Below are positions 20,665 through 28,553 of a stretch of DNA of 44,881 bases, piece by piece. Under the pieces are notes generated by a model. That model was not told where the DNA came from. It did not search any database and was given only the letters and a program-made list of their open reading frames with translations. The DNA is from a virus, in IMG/VR virus record IMGVR_UViG_3300044611_002384, positions 1-44,881 of that record, one strand, 5' to 3'. The translations under genes and the position numbers were made by a program. Within the stretch, counting starts at the first letter, position 1. Every line of letters starts with the position of its first letter.

Positions 20665-20695
20665 AATGCCGCATGTCAATAAATCCACACAATCT

Positions 20696-21592
20696 TTATG
20701 AAGCTGTGGGGGTTGGGGTGGTATCGACTGTTTCCTGTTTAGTCTCATCTTTAGCTGGTTCCTTAATCTCTTCTGGTTTTTGTGTAACAACTTCTGGTTC
20801 CGGATTAATGGGGTTGCCACTATCATCCAAAAATGGTTTAAATTCTAGTACATAATCTCCAGTATCACTAACAGGATTTCCATCCTTGTCTACAAACTCA
20901 CCCTTTTCATTAATAAATCTGCCGTTCTCGTCAATCAAACGACCTTCTTGGTCTACCAACTTACCTTCTTTATTAATTAGTCGTAGCTTATCATCAACAA
21001 ACTTATACTGTTTCAAAAACTTATTTTCCGGAAGCTTTTCTTCGTAATTGTTTTCCAAACCATATAGCATACCGGCCAAGTTCTGTGCGGCTAGTATTGC
21101 CACTGGGTCGGAAGCCTTATTTAAATACTCGTCATAGCTATTAAAATATGGCTTCTTATTATCATTATACACCGTACAAGCAGAAACTAGATAGTTAAAT
21201 CTAGCATTATCAGCCTGACCTTCTGCGGTATGGGTATCGAGATTGGTTTTGACCGCAATTAGGTCTCTTAGGTCTTCTCGATCCTTTTTCATGTCTAGGG
21301 CTATTTTCTTGGCTTCTTGTAGTGGGATGCCACCCTTTGCTAGCTTTCTTTCACTCTCCAGAATCTTGGATTGGAGAGCACTAAATTCAAACTGCTTCTT
21401 ATCGTCCCACAGACCCTGCTCAACAAGAAGATCATCTAGCTTTGCTCTAACTACTGCCTTAGCCTTAAGAGCATCGCTAAAAGCCGTATTATAGACTTTT
21501 GTAGCTTCCCTTTGATCAGCCAAAGAAGGCGACCTTACTAAAAATGTGACTTCCTTATTGTCGATACTGCCTGTAAATGTTCTTGTCTTCAT
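20696..21592 (-). CDS. Tail assembly protein with seven-residue repeats
   Basis: This 298-residue protein lies directly before the tape measure, where tail assembly chaperones usually lie. It starts in a TAATG overlap with the previous stop. Residues 1-200 are charged and helical. About residues 206-245 hold six tandem seven-residue units, such as RLINKEG, KLVDQEG, RLIDENG and RFINEKG, with a conserved Gly at position 7. The C-terminus is a Glu/Lys/Pro/Thr tail. The chaperone role is inferred from position; no slippery-site frameshift product could be supported. The seven-residue repeats probably form a beta-type coil or elongated stalk. Confidence 0.55.
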   Translation of the reverse strand: MKTRTFTGSIDNKEVTFLVRSPSLADQREATKVYNTAFSDALKAKAVVRAKLDDLLVEQGLWDDKKQFEFSALQSKILESERKLAKGGIPLQEAKKIALDMKKDREDLRDLIAVKTNLDTHTAEGQADNARFNYLVSACTVYNDNKKPYFNSYDEYLNKASDPVAILAAQNLAGMLYGLENNYEEKLPENKFLKQYKFVDDKLRLINKEGKLVDQEGRLIDENGRFINEKGEFVDKDGNPVSDTGDYVLEFKPFLDDSGNPINPEPEVVTQKPEEIKEPAKDETKQETVDTTPTPTAS

Positions 21593-21885
21593 TATTGTCC
21601 TCTTTCTGATCTATTGTTAAAACGATAGTTATAGTGATAGTGGTCTTTGCGAGACTTTATCTGCTCTAGATCTTTTATAGCAGATCGGAGCTGATTGTTC
21701 CCATTATTCAAAATTCTGTATCTTACATCTTCCCATTTTAATCTAAAGTTATGTTCGGATTCTGTCAAGTCTTCATCATCTTTATCAAATCCCCATAAAT
21801 AACCAAAAGCTTCTTCGAACTGAAATAGGGCTCCGATCATTGTGGTTTGAAACCGTTTAGAAAGCATGTCTTGTTGATCATCCAT
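21592..21885 (-). CDS. Small tail assembly protein candidate
   Basis: A 97-residue soluble protein with AAAGGAT 7 bases before the ATG. It contains MIGALFQFEEAFGYLWGFDK near residue 16 and a basic His/Tyr/Arg-rich end. It overlaps the next start as TAATG, so it is part of the tail block. No named family is recognised; position suggests a chaperone or assembly role. Confidence 0.55.
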   Translation of the reverse strand: MDDQQDMLSKRFQTTMIGALFQFEEAFGYLWGFDKDDEDLTESEHNFRLKWEDVRYRILNNGNNQLRSAIKDLEQIKSRKDHYHYNYRFNNRSERGQ

Positions 21886-21890
21886 TTTAA

Positions 21891-22940
21891 TTATCCTTTC
21901 CTAGAGTCTACCAATTGCTGATTTTGCATCATCTGTAGACTTCGTTGAACATCCGGTAAGTCTGACTCTTTTATTTCCTTTCCAGGAACCAACATCCGAC
22001 TTCTTTCTTTTATTATATGCATACCAGTATTATCGTTCAAGTTATATATACTATGGGCCTCTTCCTTAGACGAAGCCATTATATAGACCTCATTAGCCTT
22101 ACTAAGATTTTTATCCTCTAATAGTTTTTCAGTTCTATTTTTACTTCTTATTTTTTCACCCTCTCTTCTCTGATGAATCATCCACCCATCAAACATATCG
22201 TCATCATCAAATACGGAGTCCACAGGACACTCTGGATGTTCATAAGCACTATCATACATTTTGGTTAAAACAACCAGCGTTCTTTGTTCGTCTGTCCAGT
22301 CTATTGTAGCCTTATCAAAAATATTGTGTTTATTAGCGGACCAATAGTTTTTCCACAAATCATTTCTAGCTATTTTTCGGAAGGTTCCTATGTCCACCGT
22401 ATACTCTGCTAAAATATTAGATATCTCATTAAGTTTATTATAGTCTGTATTTTTAGTTGACTTAAATATTCTAGTATTATTTAAATTATAGATACTGTGA
22501 ATAAGTATATATTGGTTCTTGAGTAATTCAGCATACCCGTGGGGTGTGAGAGAGTCTAAGGAATGTCTCACGTTATACATCCTGTTGTAATTTTTTTTGA
22601 GACTAGCTAGTGTTTTGCGCACTTGCTTTTGCTTGGGTGGATTAAGAAAGTTTTGATATAACTCAACCTTATTATCTTCTATTTGAGTTTCTATCTTCTT
22701 AAGCTGATCGTCTCCACCATAATTCCACAAGCCAGCATCCACAAGATAATCAACAATATTATCCTCGTATATCCAATCATTAAACTTTTGCTGCTCATAG
22801 CACTCGGAAGCATAGAGTTCCGACTTATACTTTAGCTCCATGTTTGGATAAACAAGCTTATATCTTCTCTCCTGAAAAGAAAAGATATAGAATCCAGATA
22901 AAATTCTGGATAAGTACAGATTTACTGCTTGCTTGTCCAT
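21891..22940 (-). CDS. Virion-block protein of unknown function, after the tail tube gene
   Basis: A 349-residue acidic/basic mixed protein, mostly helical, rich in Asn/Tyr/Lys, with no membrane segment or Cys motif. It contains VFDDDDMFDGWMIHQRREGE and RTEKLLEDKN. It lies between the tail tube gene and two small assembly candidates, ending 5 bases before the next start. A tail assembly chaperone or tube-completion role is likely by position only; no motif supports a specific family. Confidence 0.5.
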   Translation of the reverse strand: MDKQAVNLYLSRILSGFYIFSFQERRYKLVYPNMELKYKSELYASECYEQQKFNDWIYEDNIVDYLVDAGLWNYGGDDQLKKIETQIEDNKVELYQNFLNPPKQKQVRKTLASLKKNYNRMYNVRHSLDSLTPHGYAELLKNQYILIHSIYNLNNTRIFKSTKNTDYNKLNEISNILAEYTVDIGTFRKIARNDLWKNYWSANKHNIFDKATIDWTDEQRTLVVLTKMYDSAYEHPECPVDSVFDDDDMFDGWMIHQRREGEKIRSKNRTEKLLEDKNLSKANEVYIMASSKEEAHSIYNLNDNTGMHIIKERSRMLVPGKEIKESDLPDVQRSLQMMQNQQLVDSRKG

Positions 22941-22992
22941 AAAGTGTCCACGATCCAGTTCTCAATATCAACAATACTTATTTATTAACTAA

Positions 22993-24267
22993 TTAAGCTC
23001 TGCCTGGAAACTTAACTTCACCAGCCTTAATTTCAACTGGCACCGAACGATTTACCGATTGACCACCAGGGGCACTGGTTGTTGTTGGTGCTGATGTTGT
23101 TGTTGGTGCTGTTGTTGTTGTTGTTGGTAAGGTATAGCTAATGGGAGGGTTTGATGGGGAGTTCGCATGCCAAACAACGAAATCGTTGAAGGTTTGATAA
23201 CTATATGTTACAGTAACATTACCACCACCAGTATCACCACCAGTATAGTTAACAGATGTTAACTTATTTTTGGTGCCAAGATAAATGTTTGTACCTTCGC
23301 ATGTCTTGAGATAAATCTTATTATCTCTTAGATTGAAGCGTGGAGTACAAGCACCTTCGCTTCCTGTAGCGACAGAGGGTGTGCCATTAATACTAGTTGC
23401 TGTATAGTAGCCGTCTTCTGTGGCATTGATACCGTCGCCAGTTGTTGCTAATACCGAGAACTCCGATGTTACGGAAACTGGGAATGTAACATAGCGATGA
23501 TAAGGAGCAAAAGAACCAAGCTCTTGAATAGCTTCACGACCAAGATCCACACTTACTGTGATATTCTGGAAGTGAGTATTAAAGCCATCACCATCTGTTG
23601 CGCCCTCTTCATTTTTACCATGATTAATACTGGCAGTATCGTTGGTGATACCAGGAATTTCTGTTGGAAATAGACACGCACTCATATCTAGATGCTGTCT
23701 ACGATTAACGCCAGAATTAGCTGCAGGAACATCATTATTTCCTGTAAACTTGCCAGAATTTACAACAGCCCCATCACTCCAAACCTTGTCGTTGCCGACT
23801 AGAGTTACGTCTTCTGTAAAGTTGCCATCAACAGGGAAGGTATAACTAACACTGGATACGTACATGCCTGTGCATGTTACAAGACCCTTGGCAAGAGTAG
23901 CACCTGTGGCAGATAACTCCGTATCTGGGTAGATCGATAGTCTCATATCTGTTCTAGCATTTTGACGGCCAGCTAAGTCTGCGGAGGTGGCTACAAGGTT
24001 GGTGCCAAGAGAGGAACCAGTTTCTGTGGCTAACACATAAATTAATGGATAGCCATCTAGAACTTTATTGAGGGTTACTTCGATCTGTGGGATGCCTTCG
24101 ATGTTCTGGTAGATAGCAAGCTGACCCATCTCGAATACTTGCTCTAGGTTGAAGTTTGTGGTAATACCAACGGTTTGTAGACCGTGAATCGCTGCTTCTG
24201 TGTCATCAGCACCTGTTGTGCCTAGTGTTACCTGTTGGATTGCGTAGTAAATACGTTTATTTGACAT
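22993..24267 (-). CDS. Major tail tube protein candidate with Thr/Pro insert
   Basis: A 424-residue beta-rich protein. The core has segments typical of tail tube proteins: NFNLEQVFEMGQLAIYQNIE early, then PQIEVTLNKVLDGYPLIYVL, then SVSYTFPVDGNFTEDVTLVG and a VSVDLGREAIQELG segment. Near the C-terminus an insert (TTTTTAPTTTSAP...) of about 20 residues resembles the linkers of the adhesin-like proteins in this window. The chain then ends with a short beta segment, EIKAGEVKFPGRA. It lies between neck genes and tail assembly genes. An AT-rich gap upstream may hold its promoter. Tube assignment rests on fold-like pattern and position. Confidence 0.65.
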   Translation of the reverse strand: MSNKRIYYAIQQVTLGTTGADDTEAAIHGLQTVGITTNFNLEQVFEMGQLAIYQNIEGIPQIEVTLNKVLDGYPLIYVLATETGSSLGTNLVATSADLAGRQNARTDMRLSIYPDTELSATGATLAKGLVTCTGMYVSSVSYTFPVDGNFTEDVTLVGNDKVWSDGAVVNSGKFTGNNDVPAANSGVNRRQHLDMSACLFPTEIPGITNDTASINHGKNEEGATDGDGFNTHFQNITVSVDLGREAIQELGSFAPYHRYVTFPVSVTSEFSVLATTGDGINATEDGYYTATSINGTPSVATGSEGACTPRFNLRDNKIYLKTCEGTNIYLGTKNKLTSVNYTGGDTGGGNVTVTYSYQTFNDFVVWHANSPSNPPISYTLPTTTTTAPTTTSAPTTTSAPGGQSVNRSVPVEIKAGEVKFPGRA

Positions 24268-24357
24268 GTTTTAATCTCCGGTCTTTATTATTAAAGATTT
24301 TACGCCATTATGGATTAATAGTACGATACAACACTATTATACACAAAATCTCAAGAT
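24268..24357 (-). promoter_or_regulatory. AT-rich gap before the tail tube gene, possible promoter
   Basis: This 90-base gap carries a minus-strand TATAAT (24336-24341) about 70 bases before the tail tube start, but no sigma70 -35 element at the usual distance. Highly expressed tube genes often have their own promoter. The -10-only form could suit the phage sigma factor, but a single site proves nothing. Confidence 0.25.
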
Positions 24358-25302
24358 TTATGTATAAATTATTTCTGCTGTCATTCTAACAGCGGCTCTG
24401 TGCATGTTCGGATCTATGGATTCTACCTCAAAAACGCTAATATTCTTAAGCCAGCATTTCTTCCAAGGGTATTGGCCAATTATATCAGGATACATTAAGG
24501 GCGTAGCCTTTAAAGAACCATTATACTCTAAGGGATATTTATTGTTGGCTGTTAGAGCATTAGTATCAAATAGCCAAATCATTAGATCTTGCTGTAATCT
24601 TAAAATATCCACAATTTTATTTCTGTCGTTTTTATTATCGGCCAATATATGAAAAGCAAAATCTTGCTCCAGAACCAATCCACCACTACCTATTTCGTGG
24701 GGTCTAGAGCGCGATCTTGGCAAAGACTCAACGACTATAGCAGGAAGTTGAATAACGTGATTCTTTCCAATTTTCCAACTACCATTAGATAGTCTATCTA
24801 TATTTTTTGTGGTTGTTGGCCCATTATATTGAATTAAGTTAAACCAATCACTATCATTAGCCCTATATGTCTGAACATATCTATAGCTATAGTTACATCT
24901 AACATTAGATGATGCAGATATCGGGGTGTTGAAAATAATACGACCAAGTGGATAGTTAATTGTATAGTCTGTATTCGGCACCACGCTACCATTTACTGTC
25001 ACATTAAGATTGGATATAGGACTCCTATTGCAATAAGTTATATTTTCCCATACCCAGTCTTTTCTTTGTGCTTCCCAAACAGTTCTAGCAGTATAAGCCT
25101 TATCATCTGCTACTATAAGTTTATCGTATGAGTCATTTTGAAGAGTATTTTCATTAATAGTTACGTCAAACCATCCTCCTATGCTAAGAAATGCCCAGTC
25201 CAAGAAAAGCTTTAGATTAGCCTCTATGCTATTTAATAAAAGGTCTTCTGTGATATTCTTCACATTTTTAAATACTGGGCTTGGCTGACATATATTATTC
25301 AT
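24358..25302 (-). CDS. Virion structural protein (neck / tail region)
   Basis: A 314-residue protein if it starts at ATG 25302, which overlaps the previous stop as ATGA and fits the dense coupling of the block. The frame also extends to 25347, but that start lies inside the previous gene. It has a beta-rich N-terminal part, a middle YPLGRIIFNTPISA segment, and a C-terminal region with ILADNKNDRNKIVDILRLQQ. The profile and position suggest a tail completion or neck protein. No named family is recognised. Confidence 0.55.
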   Translation of the reverse strand: MNNICQPSPVFKNVKNITEDLLLNSIEANLKLFLDWAFLSIGGWFDVTINENTLQNDSYDKLIVADDKAYTARTVWEAQRKDWVWENITYCNRSPISNLNVTVNGSVVPNTDYTINYPLGRIIFNTPISASSNVRCNYSYRYVQTYRANDSDWFNLIQYNGPTTTKNIDRLSNGSWKIGKNHVIQLPAIVVESLPRSRSRPHEIGSGGLVLEQDFAFHILADNKNDRNKIVDILRLQQDLMIWLFDTNALTANNKYPLEYNGSLKATPLMYPDIIGQYPWKKCWLKNISVFEVESIDPNMHRAAVRMTAEIIYT

Positions 25303-25940
25303 TGTGAGAGGGCCTTTTCTAAAAGTTTTTGTACGTCGGGCTTGCAAGCCTCTATTGCTCTAGTTATCCAGTTATCATTGATAGTTCCTGAGTATTCTGG
25401 TGGTACTCCCCAACCCTGACCATCCGAAGCTTTCATGATAGCTCCTCCTGTTCTAGATCTACTATGAGGACCTATAAACACTTCATAGTTGTCTACTAGA
25501 GTGGTCGTACCTTCTAATAATAGCCACTCTAGCCAAGGTATAGTAGCCCCAACAGCACTTCTTTCAATACTAGCTAAATTTAAACTTAATACATCAGAAA
25601 AATTAGCTCTAATCATTTTGATAGTAAAACTACTTTTAATTCTATTGTTCATTATTTGAGGTGGTTTATATTCTACAATAGTGTTATTTATCCAAGCATT
25701 AATTAAATCTTCCACTCTCATTGCTGCGTCTGGTATTCCAAGCTCTAGTCTAAGTTGCCCATTAACAAGTGAATTATATTCTGGTTGAACTAAAATACTT
25801 TCTTTAATTATAGAGAATATATTACTTTGTACATATTTACTTGCTTTATTCATAAAGGCGGACGCCTCAGGTAATAAAGCATTAAGGATACCATTTCCTA
25901 TTTCTGAATTATTCTCTATGAGTTTTAAAGATAGCTTCAT
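25299..25940 (-). CDS. Neck / tail completion candidate
   Basis: A 213-residue protein, mixed helix and strand, containing VGATIPWLEWLLLEG and VFIGPHSRSRTGGAIM. The second phrase occurs in a conserved neck-like protein type of phages, though I cannot name the family with certainty. It starts at an ATG touching the stop of the adhesin-like gene and is coupled to the next gene by an ATGA overlap. Its place between connector genes and the tail tube fits head-tail joining. Confidence 0.5.
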   Translation of the reverse strand: MKLSLKLIENNSEIGNGILNALLPEASAFMNKASKYVQSNIFSIIKESILVQPEYNSLVNGQLRLELGIPDAAMRVEDLINAWINNTIVEYKPPQIMNNRIKSSFTIKMIRANFSDVLSLNLASIERSAVGATIPWLEWLLLEGTTTLVDNYEVFIGPHSRSRTGGAIMKASDGQGWGVPPEYSGTINDNWITRAIEACKPDVQKLLEKALSQ

Positions 25941-27373
25941 TATACTGTCGGTAAATAGTAAGCCGCCTTATACCATTCGTCTTCGGAAGGAATCCAGTAG
26001 TTTGCGTCTGGATTTTTAGCAAAAGACACACCAGAGTTGGCTCCGTTTAAAGTATAAACTCCGCTTTCTGTGGTTAGACTGCTTTGTGGTCCGGATACCA
26101 TGCCGTTGTGTAGCCAGTTTACGAATCTAGCAGCTCTAAACCAAGTAATATAGTTTACTGGCTTGTTACCCATATTAGCTTTTACTGTATAGTCGGAATT
26201 AATGCCTCCTCGTATATTCGATGCCATAGTAGAAACATAAGCACTATAGCTATCCGCACCCTCTATGCTTAATAAGAATTGAGCATATTGACTGTTCGTT
26301 ATAGGATATCTAGAAATACAATAACTGTAAGAAACAGATCCATACCCTGTAGAATTAGCAGGATTGTTTTGTTCAAGCACAGGTACAAATTCAATTAGAG
26401 TATTTCCTTCTGGAATAGGATATTTGGAACAAACCCTAAACCCGTAGTTTATAGCGCCGCTGTTTGGTGCTGCGAACTTTCTTGATATAGACGATAGATC
26501 AGAAGCTATGCTTGTATTATAGCTACCTCCTAGTATGCCTCTGTTTGTACTTTGTATGATACTATCATTCCATTCCCATGTATTTCCTGATTGATCCTGG
26601 GTTCCAAAATAGCTGCTGGAACCATTTGTTCCTACACTAGTAATATTACCAATAGCTCCATTCCAGGTAGCATTACTTCCATAATTAGCAAAATTACCAG
26701 TGTTACCAGCGGAGCCGTTTCCTATGCCGTTAGCGGAAACCCTTGTTGGAGCAGAGTTGCTTCGTGTCGCATACATTGCATACGGAGGAACAGTTGTGGT
26801 TGGCGCTACCGTGGTGGTTGGAACGCCCGTGGTTGTTGGACCACCGGTTGTGGTTGGACCGCTTGTTGTTGGCTCACCCGTGGTGGTTGGGCCGCTGGTT
26901 GTTGGAACGCCCGTGGTGGTAGGCGCTGTTGTGGTTGGCGCTGTTGTGGTTGGCGCTGTTGTGGTTGGCGCTGGCGCTGTTGTGGTTGGCGCTGTTGTGG
27001 TTGGCGCTGTTGTGGTTGGCGCTGGCGCTGTTGTGGTTGGCGCTGTTGTGGTTGGCGCTGTTGTGGTTGGCGCTGGCGCTGTTGTGGTTGGCGCTGTTGT
27101 GGTTGGCGCTGGTGTTGTAGCGGAGCCATTATCTATAATTATCTCTGTAAGAACCCACGGGAGCATTTCGCTCTTACTATCAATAAGATATGTATTGCCA
27201 TCAAGAAGACTAGGTAGAGAATTGAACAAGCTGGAGGAGGAGAAAGAGACATATCCTGTACCACTTTCATTAATACTAAAAATAGTGTTAAAGTTAGGTT
27301 TAATATCGCTAGTGGCTAGAACTAGGGAAGAACCATTATATGTTAACATTGTTAATTTTTTAGTAATATTCAT
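25940..27373 (-). CDS. Thr/Pro-linked adhesin-like protein with circularly permuted FGE-type domain
   Basis: A 477-residue protein in three parts. Residues 1-84 are a short module with SGTGYVSFSSSSLFNSL, also found twice in the protein at 39892-41142. Residues 85-197 are Thr/Pro linkers. Residues 198-477 belong to the formylglycine-generating enzyme / sulfatase-modifying factor family, but its halves are swapped. YATRSNSAP...QSGNTWEWND...GFRVCS, normally the C-terminal half, comes first; GYGSVSYSYCISRYPITNSQ...IPSEDEWYKAAYY, normally first, comes second. The usual catalytic Cys pair near the GGS motif is absent, so it is likely a binding module with a C-type-lectin-like fold. It sits among neck genes, so it may be displayed on the virion. 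Confidence 0.75.
   Translation of the reverse strand: MNITKKLTMLTYNGSSLVLATSDIKPNFNTIFSINESGTGYVSFSSSSLFNSLPSLLDGNTYLIDSKSEMLPWVLTEIIIDNGSATTPAPTTTAPTTTAPAPTTTAPTTTAPTTTAPAPTTTAPTTTAPTTTAPAPTTTAPTTTAPTTTAPTTTGVPTTSGPTTTGEPTTSGPTTTGGPTTTGVPTTTVAPTTTVPPYAMYATRSNSAPTRVSANGIGNGSAGNTGNFANYGSNATWNGAIGNITSVGTNGSSSYFGTQDQSGNTWEWNDSIIQSTNRGILGGSYNTSIASDLSSISRKFAAPNSGAINYGFRVCSKYPIPEGNTLIEFVPVLEQNNPANSTGYGSVSYSYCISRYPITNSQYAQFLLSIEGADSYSAYVSTMASNIRGGINSDYTVKANMGNKPVNYITWFRAARFVNWLHNGMVSGPQSSLTTESGVYTLNGANSGVSFAKNPDANYWIPSEDEWYKAAYYLPTV
26780..27117. repeat. Thr/Pro linker repeat tract in the permuted-FGE gene
   Basis: Near-perfect 15-base and 6-base units (GTTGTGGTTGGCGCT with GGCGCT insertions) encode APTTT-type units on the minus strand. 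Long overlapping open frames on the other strand are shadows of this low complexity. Similar tracts lie in the genes at 1209, 22993 and 39892. Confidence 0.9.
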
Positions 27374-27378
27374 AATTT

Positions 27379-27882
27379 TTACTTTCTAATTTTTTTCCAT
27401 GTGCAAATAATATAATTTTGATCGCCTAGTCCACCAGGATTTGGCTCAGAGTCTAAAATAAAGGTCGGAGAGTCTGGATTCATATTGGGTATTGTCATCT
27501 CTTGTGCTTGTAAAATACGACTAGTATAACTTTTATGACATATAGTTTGAATATAGCCTTGAGGGTTTTCTATGTTTACTGGTTTAATAACCCAAGATTT
27601 ATAATCCCATAAAACTGCTAGATATACTGATTCTGTTTTAGCATTACCATACAGTCCAACGCCTCTGCAATGAGGACATATTTGACCTTGATCAAATGGT
27701 ATTGGTCCTCCAGTTTTGTATATATTAGCAGATTTTTTAAGAGCTGAATCATATAAGCAGTTAGAACATTGCTCAAGGTCTTTTACGCCATAAGTAAGCA
27801 AACACTCCGTTGCTAATCCAGAGGAATCTAGAAAAGCATCCATTTGCTGGTTAAATAGTTTTTTATATAGTGGATAGTCCAT
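27379..27882 (-). CDS. Zinc-ribbon-like protein in the connector region
   Basis: A 167-residue protein with two CxxC pairs, CSNC and CPHC, about 30 residues apart, followed by GVGLYG. This looks like a zinc ribbon. It sits between the connector gene and the adhesin-like gene, where small head-tail joining proteins usually lie. Zinc binding is seen only as motif; the joining role is inferred. The stop lies 5 bases before the next ATG. Confidence 0.5.
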   Translation of the reverse strand: MDYPLYKKLFNQQMDAFLDSSGLATECLLTYGVKDLEQCSNCLYDSALKKSANIYKTGGPIPFDQGQICPHCRGVGLYGNAKTESVYLAVLWDYKSWVIKPVNIENPQGYIQTICHKSYTSRILQAQEMTIPNMNPDSPTFILDSEPNPGGLGDQNYIICTWKKIRK

Positions 27883-27897
27883 ATGTTTTATACTCTA

Positions 27898-28422
27898 TTA
27901 ACCATAAAAATCATTGTTAGTTCTATCTCGGATGGGGCCTCTAAGCAAGTATCTTGGATCAAACTTATTACCAACGAACGGACCAAGAACAGCACGAACA
28001 GCTGTTGCATTCTTAACGTCCCAATGACTAGTCAGTTCCTCATACAAGCCGCATGCTCCATGATCTATAATTGCAGACCAGCCAGACAGCGTACCAGAAA
28101 ATCCAATAGAAGCAGGGCCAAGAGCCGTTCTAATTCCTTCTATTGCAGCCTTGGTTCTAAATGTTCCTTGGTCTATAATACAAGCGGCCTTAAGGCAAAC
28201 AATGCTGATAAAGGTGTCATCGTTATCAGCAGAAGGATCTGGGGTTATAGAGACACTATTAACATCGACTTGATAAAAATGGTCTAGATTAACGTCAAAC
28301 TGAACATATTTAGCCGCAACAGCTAAAACCTGCTGTATTCTACTGTCCGTGAAATCATATGGTTCGTCTAAGTCGTTAATTAGAGTGCGTACGATAATAG
28401 TTAGTTCGTTTTGCCAGCTCAT
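27898..28422 (-). CDS. Head-tail connector (adaptor) candidate
   Basis: A 174-residue protein, first gene after the capsid terminator and therefore likely the start of a new transcript. The N-terminal half is helical (LTIIVRTLINDLDEPYDFTD, AAKYVQFD), then a CLKAACIIDQG segment and a C-terminal FVGNKFDPRYLLRGP. The helical pattern and place just after the major capsid gene suit a head-tail adaptor. The ribosome site is AAAAGG before ATG. No specific family can be named with certainty. Confidence 0.55.
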   Translation of the reverse strand: MSWQNELTIIVRTLINDLDEPYDFTDSRIQQVLAVAAKYVQFDVNLDHFYQVDVNSVSITPDPSADNDDTFISIVCLKAACIIDQGTFRTKAAIEGIRTALGPASIGFSGTLSGWSAIIDHGACGLYEELTSHWDVKNATAVRAVLGPFVGNKFDPRYLLRGPIRDRTNNDFYG

Positions 28423-28494
28423 AATAAACCTTTTGTTTTTAATGTTTTAGAAGATATCTGTATAATACACCTATATCTGTTTAGTATGTAGTAA

Positions 28495-28528
28495 AACAAA
28501 AAAAGGCCAGCCCGAAGGCCAGCCTTTT
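28495..28528 (-). terminator. UUCG-capped terminator after the major capsid gene
   Basis: Read on the minus strand, an 11-pair stem (AAAGGCTGGCC / GGCTGGCCTTT, with two G-U pairs) has a TTCG loop and is followed by seven T. On the plus strand the two wobbles become A-C mismatches, which shows that the minus-strand transcript is the one that folds. It lies 26 bases after the capsid stop and splits the virion block into two transcripts. Confidence 0.9.
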
Positions 28529-28553
28529 CTTTGTTTGGTTATCGCAAACGATC

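Noticed and set aside
20620-20826. Possible frameshift extension of the tail assembly gene (as in lambda G/GT)
   Set aside because: No convincing slippery heptamer before the stop, and the alternative frame is basic and Gln/Arg-rich without a fold-like pattern.
24268-24357. T4-type late promoters (TATAAATA) before virion genes
   Set aside because: Only partial AT-rich matches occur before different genes, with no shared motif.
25940-27373. Diversity-generating retroelement variable protein
   Set aside because: The fold family fits, but no reverse transcriptase or template repeat is visible in the window, and the domain order is permuted.
26591-27389. Long plus-strand open frames rich in Val/Gly or Cys/Trp over the linker tracts (also 40001-40738, 1525-1755, 1815-2276)
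   Set aside because: They are shadows of low-complexity Thr/Pro linkers on the minus strand; no ribosome site or protein-like composition.
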